DNA of 20,623 bases from the NCBI GenBank assembly GCA_003254885.1, contig QANT01000468.1, positions 1-20,623 on the forward strand. Reading direction: 5' to 3'. The notes beneath the pieces are model-generated. The model was not told the DNA's origin, did no database searches, and was given only the letters and a program-made list of their open reading frames with translations. Positions 8,610-17,298 of this stretch are shown piece by piece. Source of the stretch: Purshia tridentata (taxonomy: Eukaryota > Streptophyta > Magnoliopsida > Rosales > Rosaceae). Numbering within the stretch: position 1 is the first letter of the stretch; each line of letters opens with the position of its first letter. A program made the position numbers and the translations under genes.

Positions 8610-9723
8610 CCAAGGAATGTAATTTTGATTTCACTGGAAATTTCGATCAAATTTCGATTTTGCTAGGATTTAGACAAAAACAATGGAAATTACTATCAAA
8701 CGATGGAAATTTTAAATGAAACTTTATAATATGCTTATTTAACATGTTATCTACTACATTTATAAAAAAACATTGAAGGAACTCAACTATATTGTAGGTT
8801 TCATGTGATATTAAGTGCATATAATGCGCGCTGGTGGTAAATTTTATTAATAAAATACTACTCTAATTAATAAATTATAATTATAATACCTTTACAAATT
8901 ATACTTCAATAATAAATCATAAAAACTATAATCTATACAGTAAATCCTGTGGTCCTTATATACTATATAATCTATATTCTATATTTTTTGAGATATGATA
9001 TAATATAACTTATAAGATATTAAGGTTTAAATTCTTTAGGATATTTTTAATTTTTTTATATATAAAAATGTATTAGAATATAAGATGTAAAAATAATACT
9101 ATATAAAACTCGCTAAACCAAACCCCAAACCCCAAACCAAATCCCAAATCATTTTTTTTTTATATTTCCAATTGCCCAAAAGCTCAACCTCAATCAACTT
9201 TAAAAAGGCTAAACACTTTTTTTATTATTTTTTTTCTTCATTTTTCCTTCAAGCATCTCTCTGGATCTTCCACCTCCAAACGCAGTCTAGCCTGCCATCA
9301 TTCCCTGCCGTCGAAACCCACCAAAAACCCAGCTCAGCCTTTTCTTTTCCTCCCTCCCAGGTCTCAGCTCTTCCCAAAACCCAATCTCCTCTATTTCTCC
9401 CTTGATCTTCAAAAAAGCTAAACAAAACCTAAGAATTCGAATCCCAAATCTAGAAATTTCATCTAGGCAAAGAGTTCGAAATTTTATCGAAATTTCACCG
9501 AAATTCACCGAAATTTTACTGAAATTTCGACAGTCTATCCCGAAATTTTACCATATCACCATAAATTCTCTCTTAAAATTTCCCCGAAATTTCCTCAAAA
9601 TTTCGCCCAAATTTCCGAAATTGTATCGAAAAATGGCTGAAATGATGATTTCGTATCGGGACCCTCCAAAAACGATAATTTCGGCGAAATTTCGCCGAAA
9701 TTACTGAAATTACACTCCTTGGG
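8610..9723. mobile_element. Non-autonomous hAT-like element 2 (1114 bp)
   Basis: The left end reads CCAAGGAATGTAATTTTGAT and the reverse complement of the right end reads CCCAAGGAGTGTAATTTCAG, a clear terminal inverted repeat. Degenerate 8-bp flanking duplications fit the hAT superfamily. Subterminal DNA is packed with GAAATTTCG/CGAAATTT words (8630-8670 and 9480-9710). The middle has an AT-rich half followed by a CT-rich leader-like tract (about 9225-9400). No transposase domain is seen. It splits the copia-1 integrase between the FGCVV codons and the codons encoding NYATKM. Confidence 0.7.
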
Positions 9724-9731
9724 TGTGACAA
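9724..9731. repeat. Target-site duplication, right, of hAT-like element 2
   Basis: TGTGACAA, partner of 8602-8609. Confidence 0.5.
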
Positions 9732-9890
9732 CTACACACCCAAATACGCGTAAAACACCAGGTTAGTGCTCAGTTGCCAACTGTAACATAAAATAAGGTT
9801 GGTTAGCAGTGGGCCTCAATCAAATCAATATAGCGGGCATGTAATATTGTCTTTGCAGTGACGCATGGGCGACTCAATGACTAAATATTG
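9732..9890 (-). pseudogene. copia-1 integrase fragment at truncated 5' end
   Basis: The minus strand reads LRPTANQPYFMLQLATEH then VLRVFGCVV, matching the integrase C-terminal region of Ty1/copia (family pattern LRPTA.QP...LVTG..P...LR.FGC). Similarity fades near 9890. The catalytic integrase core, protease, gag and 5' LTR are missing, so copia-1 is 5'-truncated just upstream of the TPD1-like gene. Confidence 0.75.
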
Positions 9891-10323
9891 GACAAGTAAA
9901 TTTTCTAAAATCGGAAAAATTTAATTTCGTGAACACCAAAAAATCTATACCTTATTTGATGCGTATCATGTTATTCAACTGATTAGTGTCATGGAAAATA
10001 CCTAGCCCTTGTATTTGTGCAATGTGCATTAAATGGCTGCTTAATCCTAGCTCTTTTATCTTTGCAAGAATTAATAAAAGTGAGAAAATAGCTTAGAATG
10101 AAGACGTACACGACTGTAAGCAACATAGAATGAAACTGGTTTGTGGTCCTCACAACTCTCCCAATTAGCCTGCAGCCCTTCTTGTACTTTCTCCCAATAC
10201 ATAAGGGTCACCAACCCTACAAATCTTCTTCATACCCCATCTTCTTCATAAGGGGCACATTGTATCAGAAGCCATATTGAAAATTAACTCTGTTTGCAAG
10301 TTGTAACCAAAAAAACCATCATC
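9891..10323 (+). promoter_or_regulatory. Upstream region of the TPD1-like gene
   Basis: This is the only non-transposon DNA between the truncated copia-1 and the start codon, about 430 bp. It should hold the promoter and 5' UTR. A pyrimidine-rich stretch at about 10217-10250 looks like a leader. I see no unambiguous TATA box or named cis-element. An in-frame stop at 10285-10287 supports the chosen ATG. Confidence 0.4.
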
Positions 10324-10448
10324 ATGAGCACTTGTCATGTATGCTTCCTCTACTTGCTCATGATTGTTTTCTGCAATCTTGGAATACATTCTGGTACTTA
10401 TCCCAAACAAACCCATCTGCCCTGTACATAGTTTCTTTGTACGCACAC

Positions 10449-10485
<37 letters not shown>

Positions 10486-11115
10486 TATTTCTTGAAGATG
10501 AAAGAATCCTACAACTGAGCCCTCCTGTATATATATATATACTTATTTCTTGAAGATGAAAGCTAGAGAGTGAATGTATATTACATGACCTTTTCTTTTC
10601 TGCAGCTTCTTCAGACAATTCTTCGAATTCATTTCATGGAGACAAAAACCAGTCAGCAACAATGGAATCGGAACATGCAAACTCAACCCATAAAAAGCTA
10701 TTGTCACAAGGTTATTATTAATTTCTCTTTTTTTGTGGTCCATATATATACACATATAGCTTTTCCTTAAATATATTAATAATATTAGTTCTAAAGTACG
10801 TACTGTTATTGTTGATCATCAGGGAGTTGTGCAAGCAGGGACATACACATCATTCAAGACAAAGAATCCACACGTGAGATCCCACTGTACATAGTACAGA
10901 TTCTGAGCACCTGTCTTTGTGTTTCTGAAATCCATGTCCATTGTGGATGGTTTTCCTCTGCAACAGAAGTCAACCCAACCGTCTTCAAGAGGCTCTCATA
11001 TGATGACTGCTTGGTCAATGGAGGAAAGCCCTTGAAGAGCGGCGAGGTCATCCAATTCACTTACTCAAACGCCTTCATGTACACCCTTGAATTTAAGTCC
11101 GCCAAGTTTTGCTAA
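10324..11115 (+). CDS. TPD1-like secreted cysteine-rich protein, three exons, intact
   Basis: Exons are 10324-10393, 10606-10710 and 10823-11115, giving 155 residues and a TAA stop. Both introns are GT-AG and phase 1, and the frame closes exactly. Residues 1-23 form a hydrophobic signal peptide (LYLLMIVFCNLGI). Residues 24-58 are a variable Ser/Asn-rich spacer. The TPD1 domain spans about 59-155, with IPLYIVQI, IHVHCGWFSSA and VFKRLSYDDCLVNGGKPL. Six cysteines lie after the signal (61, 89, 91, 99, 121, 155), as in the family. TPD1 proteins are apoplastic ligands; Arabidopsis TPD1 binds the receptor kinase EMS1/EXS to specify tapetum. Which of the several family members this matches is not known. 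Odd point: the first two central cysteines are spaced C-x-C, shorter than the usual C-x3-C. A paralogue's last 80 bases begin the window. Confidence 0.85.
10394..10605 (+). other. Intron 1 of TPD1-like gene, with microsatellites
   Basis: Begins GTACTTA and ends in a polypyrimidine tract TTTTCTTTTCTGCAG. It contains (CA)n/(TA)n microsatellite at 10443-10483 and a second (TA)n at about 10527-10541. A word of about 32 bp ending 'atacttatttcttgaagatg' plus 'aaag' is present twice (ending 10504 and 10562). Between the copies lies a 23-bp segment resembling a foldback-MITE terminus. Confidence 0.75.
10505..10541. mobile_element. Possible solo terminus of the foldback MITE in intron 1
   Basis: 'acaactgagccctcctgt' followed by (AT)n resembles the right end of foldback copy 2, 'acaatggagccttgctgt' followed by (AT)n, at 14 of 18 positions. 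Both have the same TA-repeat context. It could be a rearranged remnant or excision scar; chance similarity is not excluded. Confidence 0.35.
10711..10822 (+). other. Intron 2 of TPD1-like gene
   Basis: 112 bp, AT-rich, begins GTTATTATTA after exon end CACAAG and ends GATCATCAG. Phase 1: the split codon gives the glycine before Ser60-Cys61. Confidence 0.8.
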
Positions 11116-11815
11116 GTTTGAAAGCCTCTCTCTCCCGGCCCAGAACCAGATTGGATAGTGTCATATAATAATAAAAATTACACAATAGCTATATGTGACA
11201 CCATGCAAATAAAGTAAAAAAATAGGGGCTTTTTAATTAGATTATGTCCCTGAATAAAATTAAGTCTTCAATAAGACTTGGTGTAAAATTATAAAATGAT
11301 TTAATCCTTTGACTATTATCCACATTAGTATCCATATTATAGCTCATATTTATTAATTTTTTTATATTTTTATTAGTTTATTAATTACCAAAATACACCT
11401 TTGTTATTAATTATTTTTTTCTATATCTCACATTTGTAGCAAGTAATTTTAGATTGATTTATATTTATTCCTCTGACGGTGAAAGATAGTTGTACCTAAA
11501 AAAGCATAATATACTAAAACAAAAATTAATGATCAAGATTAATAATAAACTATTGGATCATAACTCCCAATTTAGAGCTTGGTTAATTCAAAACTTCCAC
11601 CCTTAAGGAAACTAATTACAACCCTCTATTAGTCACTTAATCAATCTAGTTCTCCTAAAAACCCCGGTCAACCAATACTCAACTAGATTTGACCCCCATT
11701 TTTTTCTAATATTCCAGTTATAATTACCCTAGAAAAAATATATCAGAGACACATTTCTCTCTCTCTCTCTCTCTCTCTCCCTCCTTCCCTCCCCACGCAG
11801 CTGTGCCAATGTGTT
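11036..11815. repeat. Tandem segmental duplication, right copy
   Basis: Counterpart of 1-740. The coding part (11036-11115) is identical, while the 3' flank differs by scattered substitutions and short indels. A CT microsatellite (about 11755-11780) sits at the same relative place as in the left copy and is longer. Confidence 0.9.
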
Positions 11816-12514
11816 CTCCGTTGTCCAGCGACAGTCTGAGAACGCCCGTTGCTCCTTCCTCTTCCTCCCTCTGCCATCCATGTACTGTGAAACCAAAACT
11901 TTGACGCCGAATTAGTTTTGTTCAGACCTGAGTTCCCTCGCTAGCGATTCACCGATTTTGGCAAGGATGACATGCCGGACCGCCAAGGATGGCTTCCTGT
12001 CATTGTTTTGAGTGCGCTGGTGCCATGCATTAGAACTTTAACCCAACTCCTATCACCGAAGATTCTAATCTCATATCGTGGGTGTTGGCGATTAAGACTT
12101 TGTTTAATGAGGAAGTTTTGTTTGCAAACATCCCAGAGACCGCTCATTAGATTAGCGATGCAGGTTTTTTTGTTTTAATTCATTTTGCTTTCTTTCTTCT
12201 TCTTCTTTTTTCATTTAGGTTTGGATTTTTTTTCTTCGATATTATTGTTCTTCATTACATGCCAAAACCCCATAACGTATGAAGTTTGAAATGGATGCTT
12301 ACATTGTCAACAGGGACATGAATTATCTTTATGTTTTGTTTATTTGAGTCCTAAGGAAATTTTTTTTTTGTTGGTGGGGAGTTCTGGATTAATAGTTAGC
12401 CTCACATATAATAAGTTATCATTCAATTGAAACTATTAATAGTAGGTGTCACACCCTAGACCCTGAGCACGTGCGACACGTATTTTAAGGGCGTTGAGAG
12501 TACAATGCCTAACA
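11816..12514. other. Unassigned DNA between the gene duplication and copia-2
   Basis: A GC-richer stretch (11816-12170) with no clear domain, then a pyrimidine-rich tract and AT-rich DNA. Short ORFs on both strands overlap and show no family motif I recognise. From about 12447 a sequence beginning GTGTCACACCCTAGACC looks like the edge of another repeat. A 13-bp word ACACGTATTTTAA occurs at 12476-12488 and again at 12515-12527, flanking the point where copia-2 stops. Confidence 0.4.
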
Positions 12515-13254
12515 ACACGTATTTTAATCTACCTACAAGTCTTTGATATCTCTCCTAATAGTAGGAGTAGAAGCATAACCTTCATACAACTTATAATCAT
12601 GTTCAATAGGTGTTTCTAGCTGGCTTACATGCTAATTAACATACCAGTTTTAGTCAAGAGATCAAGTACATACTTCCTCTGAGACAAAAATATATTGTTT
12701 GAAGACCTTGCTACCTCAATCCCAAGAAAGTACTTCAAATGTCCCAATTTTTTCATTTGAAATTCAAACGCCAAATACTTTTGTAAATTGGCTATTTTCT
12801 CATGATCTTCACCTGTAAACACCAATATCATCAACATAGATTATGAGAGCAGTAAGTTTTCCATTCTTTCGCTTTAGAAACAAGGTGTGATATGAGTTAC
12901 ACTGCTTGTAGCCTGCAGCTTTCATTGACTTTGTGACCTTCCAAACCAAGCCTGAGGTGATTGTTTTAAACAATACAAGGCTTTTTTCAATATGCACACC
13001 ATTCCAGGTTTTGTCATATCAGAAATACCTGGTGGAGGGTCAATGTACACTTCTTCTTCATGTTCTCCATGTAAGAATGCATTTATTACATCAAACTAGA
13101 GTAATATATGGCCAATCTAAGTTGGCAACTAGAGATAACAATACTCTAACAGTAGTCATTTTTTCCACTAGGGCAAATGTCTCCTAATAATCCACCCCAT
13201 AAGATTGAGTGCTCCCTTTTGCTTAAGCGAACTTTAAATTTCTCCACAGACCAT
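12515..13254 (-). pseudogene. copia-2 RT palm fragment
   Basis: Minus-strand Ty1/copia reverse transcriptase of a different lineage from copia-1. Readable words are SVEKFKVRL, STQSYGVDY, VRVLLSLVANLDWP, FGYKQ-like AGYKQCNSYHTLF, ALIIYVDDI and, after a one-base frameshift near 12826, FEMKxLG-like FQMKKLGHLKYFLGIEVARS and FLSQRKYVLDLLTKTGML. It ends with RYQRLVGRL. The catalytic YVDD is kept, but stops and frameshifts kill the frame. RNase H and the 3' LTR are absent. The fragment is cut from its N-terminal part by the 13255-15888 insertion: the VDG and SVEKF codons join when it is removed. Confidence 0.85.
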
Positions 13255-15888
13255 AACGACCCGTATTTTCCCTTAGTGAATTTTTAATTGGGCCCATAGT
13301 TGACTTTTGATTCAAGTGGGATTCTAGTTTTGACTTTGGGTCCGTTGGAAAGATCTTGAACACGAAAGTTCATAGACTCGAACTGTGTATAGATTGAGGT
13401 TATAGTTTGGAAGTTTTGAATGTAACAAGAGACCAAAAGTTGACTTTTAAAAGTACTCGGTTTTTGTTTTAGACTCAGACATGGTTACATAGAGCTCGAC
13501 TCTACGAGTTCACAGACAAGAAGCATGCGTCGATTGGAGCTACGGTTTGGAAGTTACAGACGTGTGAAGCAAGTGGCAAACTTGTAATTTTGCAAAGATG
13601 GTTTTTAAATAGCAAAATCAGATTTTAAACTCTCATTTCTCTCTCCTCTCCCGCTCCCTATCTCTCTTTTCTCTCCCGAGCTCTCTTTCTATCTCTCCCT
13701 GCGCATTGCTGCCACCATCGCTCCGGTCAGCTCTCCGATGACCTAGACCACCGGCGTGACCCCTAGCTGCTGGCCTTCCTCCACCAAGCTCCCTCGCTCC
13801 GACCAGCCACCGTACAACACGAAATCACGCTGGAATGCACCCAGCTGCCGCCCCTTTGCTCGCCAATTTCCGACTAGTTCCGGCCTTCGTTCACCTTGAT
13901 TTTAGGTGGGCTTTTCTCCTCTTCTTATGGGCTTTTTTTCCCTTTTAGTTTAGATTATTTAATTTGAAGTTTTTGTGGAAGATTAAATTTAGGGGTTCGA
14001 GGCCATTTCGGATTTAGCTTGGGTTTTTGAAATTAATATGATTTGTGTGGTGTTTTACGCAATTTCACCATTAGGAACCTCCAATTGTGGTTTAGAATGA
14101 GAAATTTTAAGAAATTTTGAGAAATTGGAAGGTTAGAGATTTGGGGGTTATGCCCATTTGGAGATTTCTTGAAATTGAAGGAATTGTTGGTGATCTTAGG
14201 CATTTGTGATTAATTTTCACTCCTAGGAATAATTAATTGGTGCTTAGAATGGTTATTTTGAAGAAATTTGGAGAAATGGTGATTTTTAGGTGAATTTGTC
14301 ACTTTGAGTGGTGTTGACAAGGGTGTGAACCTTCTAGCCGCTAATTCTCTGTTTTTTTATGAATTTAGACTCTTTGTAAGTGGGTTATTAACCTTGGATT
14401 GATTAGAAGTAGTTTGGGTCGACAAAGCCTTAATTTAATTGTTTTTTTAGAACTTTTCGGTGCCAAAATAACTCTTAGACGAACCTCGGCTGTGGTAGGT
14501 GGTGAATAGGAGTTATTTGAGTGAATTTTGACAGATTAAAAAATTGGGTGTCATTGGACTTTGAGCTGGAATTGATTTAAGAGAGAATGGGAGTCTAAGG
14601 GCTTGAGAGGGATTTTTAATCTTTTAACCATAGAATTTAAAGAATTAGGGCTCACTTTCATACGTGTGATTTGTCTTTACGCCAAGTCAAATCCCGCGTC
14701 TTATTTTTCTAATTGTAGGCAAGATCCCCAAAGCTCGAGGTGATCCGACGGAGGATCAAGGCTAGGCTACCTCATTGTGAGTGGACACTTGTTTTATAAA
14801 TTGTTTTGCATACTTTATGATTAATTTGTCTCTTAATTTCTTTAGTTAAAGGTTTGTGGCTTGGATTTCGGGTTTAGCATAGTTTGAGATTTAATGCATG
14901 AAAAGGGATTTAATGTTTTCATTATTTTCATGATAGATATTTTAGCCATTGTATCTTGAAAAAGGATTTGTGAAAGTTCATGATTTTTAAACCGCCTGTT
15001 CAGTACCCATCAGGTTTACAGGTTGGATAGGTCTTTGGGACCCATCACGAGACACATATAAGTTTTGGGCCTTGTGTCGCGATACTTAGCCCTTTGGCGA
15101 TGGACTATACGTGCACGTATGATAGGACTATGCATGCATATGATAGAACACTAGCTCTGCACACGTATAACAAGTATTGGACTCTCCATGCATACGACAG
15201 AACACCAGTTCTACGCATATATGATAGAAATCTCTAGGTATCTATTTTGGGTGTGAGTTTTACAAAAATGCTATCCTTGTTATTAAATCGTTTGGCACTT
15301 GGATTTATCGTGATAACCCTTTTGATTTACCTGATTTGAAATTCATGTGATTTTTATGAAAATGCTTTAAAACTGGGGGATTTCAAGGAAAGACAGTGAG
15401 GTCTTAAGCAAGTTTAAATTTAAATAATTTGAATCCTTAAATTATTTCCAAATGCTTATTTTTTTGTTTACGTCCACTCACTGAGATTATCCCACGTCTG
15501 TTTCCTTGTGTTGTTTAACTTTCCCCCAAGTTGTTGCGATGGAATTGTCGAGCCAGAGACATCAAGGCAGTTAATCTAACTTTTGTGACATTATAGGAAC
15601 TTAGTAATCATTGTAATTTTTATTTCTTTGGATAATCTTGTAGCACTGCTTTGATAACTTAGCGAACACTCAAACAGTTTGTTTTGAACTTGTTTGAGTC
15701 AGAGACCCTTTTATTGTGGTTGGGCGGTTGTTGTTTTCTTAGAAGTGTTCTTGACAGGCCTCTTTAAATGGGTTAGTCCAATCTCAGAGGAGGTTTTGCC
15801 GAATTTTCGGTAGGATTTTCCTTGATATTGGATTTCCGCAGGATCTCTCCAAGTTTGAGGGTGGAATTCGAGGTTGGTCCTGTCAATA
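13255..15888 (+). mobile_element. LTR-like insertion in copia-2 (2634 bp), possibly a gypsy solo LTR
   Basis: Borders are set by the copia-2 reading: ACCAT at 13250-13254 and CCCAT at 15889-15893 look like a 5-bp duplication with one mismatch. It opens AACGACCCGTATTTTCCC and closes GGTCCTGTCAATA. Long LTRs of Del/Tekay-type chromoviruses often begin with a (TGT)AACGACCCG-like word and contain a CT-rich leader-like tract, as here at 13630-13700, but I assign this from memory of style and not from coding domains. There is no gag-pol inside. Short 'gcatatgatagaacac'-type words recur at 15110-15230. Terminal TG and CA are degraded. Confidence 0.5.
15110..15235. repeat. Short degenerate repeats inside the LTR-like insertion
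   Basis: Three to four imperfect copies of a roughly 40-bp pattern 'acgtatgatag...actatgcat', alternating with 'ctctgcacacgtat'-type words. They are non-coding. Confidence 0.45.
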
Positions 15889-16102
15889 CCCATCTACCTT
15901 GTGTTTAATTGCAAACACCCATCTACATCTCACAAACTTCTTCCTCTTCGGTAAAGGAACAAGTTCCTAAGTTTAATTCTTTCGTAAAACCTTTAGTTCT
16001 TCTATCATGGCCTTAGTCCATCTAGAATCTGCTAAAGCATCCTTCAATTTACTTGGTACATATAAAGAAGGTAATTGATGTACAAAAGATCTATATGACT
16101 TG
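15889..16102 (-). pseudogene. copia-2 RT N-terminus, copy 1
   Basis: The minus strand reads SYRSFVHQLPSLYVPSKLKD, ALADSRWTKAMIEELKVL, then ELVPLP and CRWVFAIKHKVDG. These are the start of the copia RT domain (family pattern ALSDPKW..AM.EE...L..N.TWELV.LP.GKK.VGCKWV). One stop and small frameshifts are present. The segment 16011-16102 is part of the 228-bp tandem duplication, and the sequence ends at the TGTTTACACC start of the LTR-B copy. Confidence 0.85.
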
Positions 16103-16238
16103 TGTTTACACCTTGTTTTGGAATTGGGCTGATATGCACGACCAAGCCCAAAAATGACTACAGCCCAACCCATTTAAGGCAAGTGTTAAGGAGGCCAACT
16201 CGCAACATTCAAGTCCATTTCGACTAAGGTCCATGGTG
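16011..16238. repeat. 228-bp tandem duplication, unit 1 (copia-2 / LTR-B junction)
   Basis: Unit 1 starts CCTTAGTCCA and contains 92 bp of copia-2 RT, ACTTG, and then about 136 bp of the 5' end of LTR-B (from TGTTTACACC at 16103). Unit 2 starts at 16239 with the same word. The units have clearly diverged. The junction is inside the unit, so duplication followed LTR-B insertion. Confidence 0.85.
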
Positions 16239-16330
16239 CCTTAGTCCACCTAGAATCTGCTAAAGCATCCTTTAGTTTACTTGGTACATATAAAGAAGAT
16301 AATTGATGTACAAAATATTTATATGACTTG
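16239..16330 (-). pseudogene. copia-2 RT N-terminus, duplicated copy 2
   Basis: The second copy of the RT start, encoding SYKYFVHQLSSLYVPSKLKD and ALADSRWTKA on the minus strand. It directly abuts the main LTR-B at TSD ACTTG (16326-16330). It is the paralogous unit 2 of the 228-bp tandem repeat. Confidence 0.85.
16326..16330. repeat. Target-site duplication, left, of solo LTR-B
   Basis: ACTTG, identical to 17294-17298; it also occurs at 16098-16102 in the duplicated junction. Confidence 0.8.
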
Positions 16331-17293
16331 TGTTTACACCCTATTTTGGAATTGGGCCAAGAGGCACAGCCAAGCCCAAAAATGACTACAGCCCAGCCCA
16401 TTTGAGGCACGCGTTAAGGAGGCCAACACGCAAGATTCAAGTCCATTTCGGCGTGGTCCTCGACGAGAATTTAAAGGCCCATCAAGATGCAGCACATGTT
16501 TTTAAAGAAAGAAAAAAGTCTAATCTAGGCAAGAGTCCTAGTAGGATTCAGATGCACATATGGCAATTTTTACGTTACTTGGGTGTGAAGGCCAAGCAAG
16601 CCAAGAGTCTAAATTCGACTAGGAATAGGATTTCTTGAAGGCCTAGGGTTTCACCCTTATATAAGAATGCAATGACATGAATAAAAGCTCTCCACATATA
16701 CACACAACCACAAGCTTCTCAACAAATTTTCGGATTTTATTCAAGCCCACTACTGCGATTAGTTCTTCAAGTTTCTTAAGAATTTTGTACTTTCTTTTAG
16801 CTCTGTTAGAACTCAATTGTTTTAGTATTGATTTTCCTTCTGTTAATTTGTTTCGATCTTAGTTTTCATGTTCTTAGATGAGGTCTGTTGTTAGGATAAC
16901 AATTGTTACTCGTTTTCAACACAATCAATTGATTTATACTTTTTATTTTTTAGTTCATAGTTTTTCTTTACATCCAATCACTCAAGCACCCATCCATTGA
17001 GTTGTTAACTTTGAGTACACTGTTATAGTTATGCCGAGCATATAAAGTCCTTGAGGATCAAGGCATAATAAGAACCTAGGCTAGGTGTTTGTTCCTTGCT
17101 CGCCGCACAATTGTTTAGTTTGGAATTTAAATTCACAGCGCAATTCATACATTCAATTACCATCTCACGACCATACAACTTTCTACAAACCAGCCATTTG
17201 GTCATGCAATGGCACGCCCGCATATTTATTGAAGGACTACCAGTGTATTAATTGAGATTTTCGACAATCTTACCTTGAATTTTAGGTGAAACA
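16331..17293 (+). mobile_element. Solo LTR-B (963 bp), inserted in copia-2
   Basis: Starts TGTTTACACC and ends AGGTGAAACA, flanked by a perfect ACTTG duplication. A TATA box (TATATAA, 16658-16664) and a nearby AATAAA (16680-16685) give a plus-strand promoter and poly(A) layout. No coding domain is present. Removing it rejoins the copia-2 words STHILSK and SYKYFVHQ. It resembles LTR-A in the ATTCGACTAGGA...TCTAAATT zone before the TATA box and the AACCTAGGC word in the 3' part. Confidence 0.8.
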
Positions 17294-17298
17294 ACTTG
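17294..17298. repeat. Target-site duplication, right, of solo LTR-B
   Basis: ACTTG, the exact partner of 16326-16330. Confidence 0.8.

Noticed and set aside
9172..9707. Two overlapping plus-strand ORFs
   Set aside because: They are pyrimidine-rich leader-like and CGAAATTT-repeat DNA of hAT-like element 2 and show compositional bias only.
10246..10770. Minus- and plus-strand ORFs overlapping the TPD1-like exons
   Set aside because: They are shadows of exons 1 and 2 and the TA microsatellite; the spliced plus-strand model explains the conserved motifs.
11941..12178. Opposed 68-residue ORFs on both strands
   Set aside because: Neither has a recognisable motif, signal peptide or neighbouring exon; sense and antisense opening of similar length looks like chance.
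16677..16862. Plus-strand ORF after the LTR-B TATA box
   Set aside because: It lies in the LTR transcribed leader and has no domain; LTRs of this kind are non-coding.
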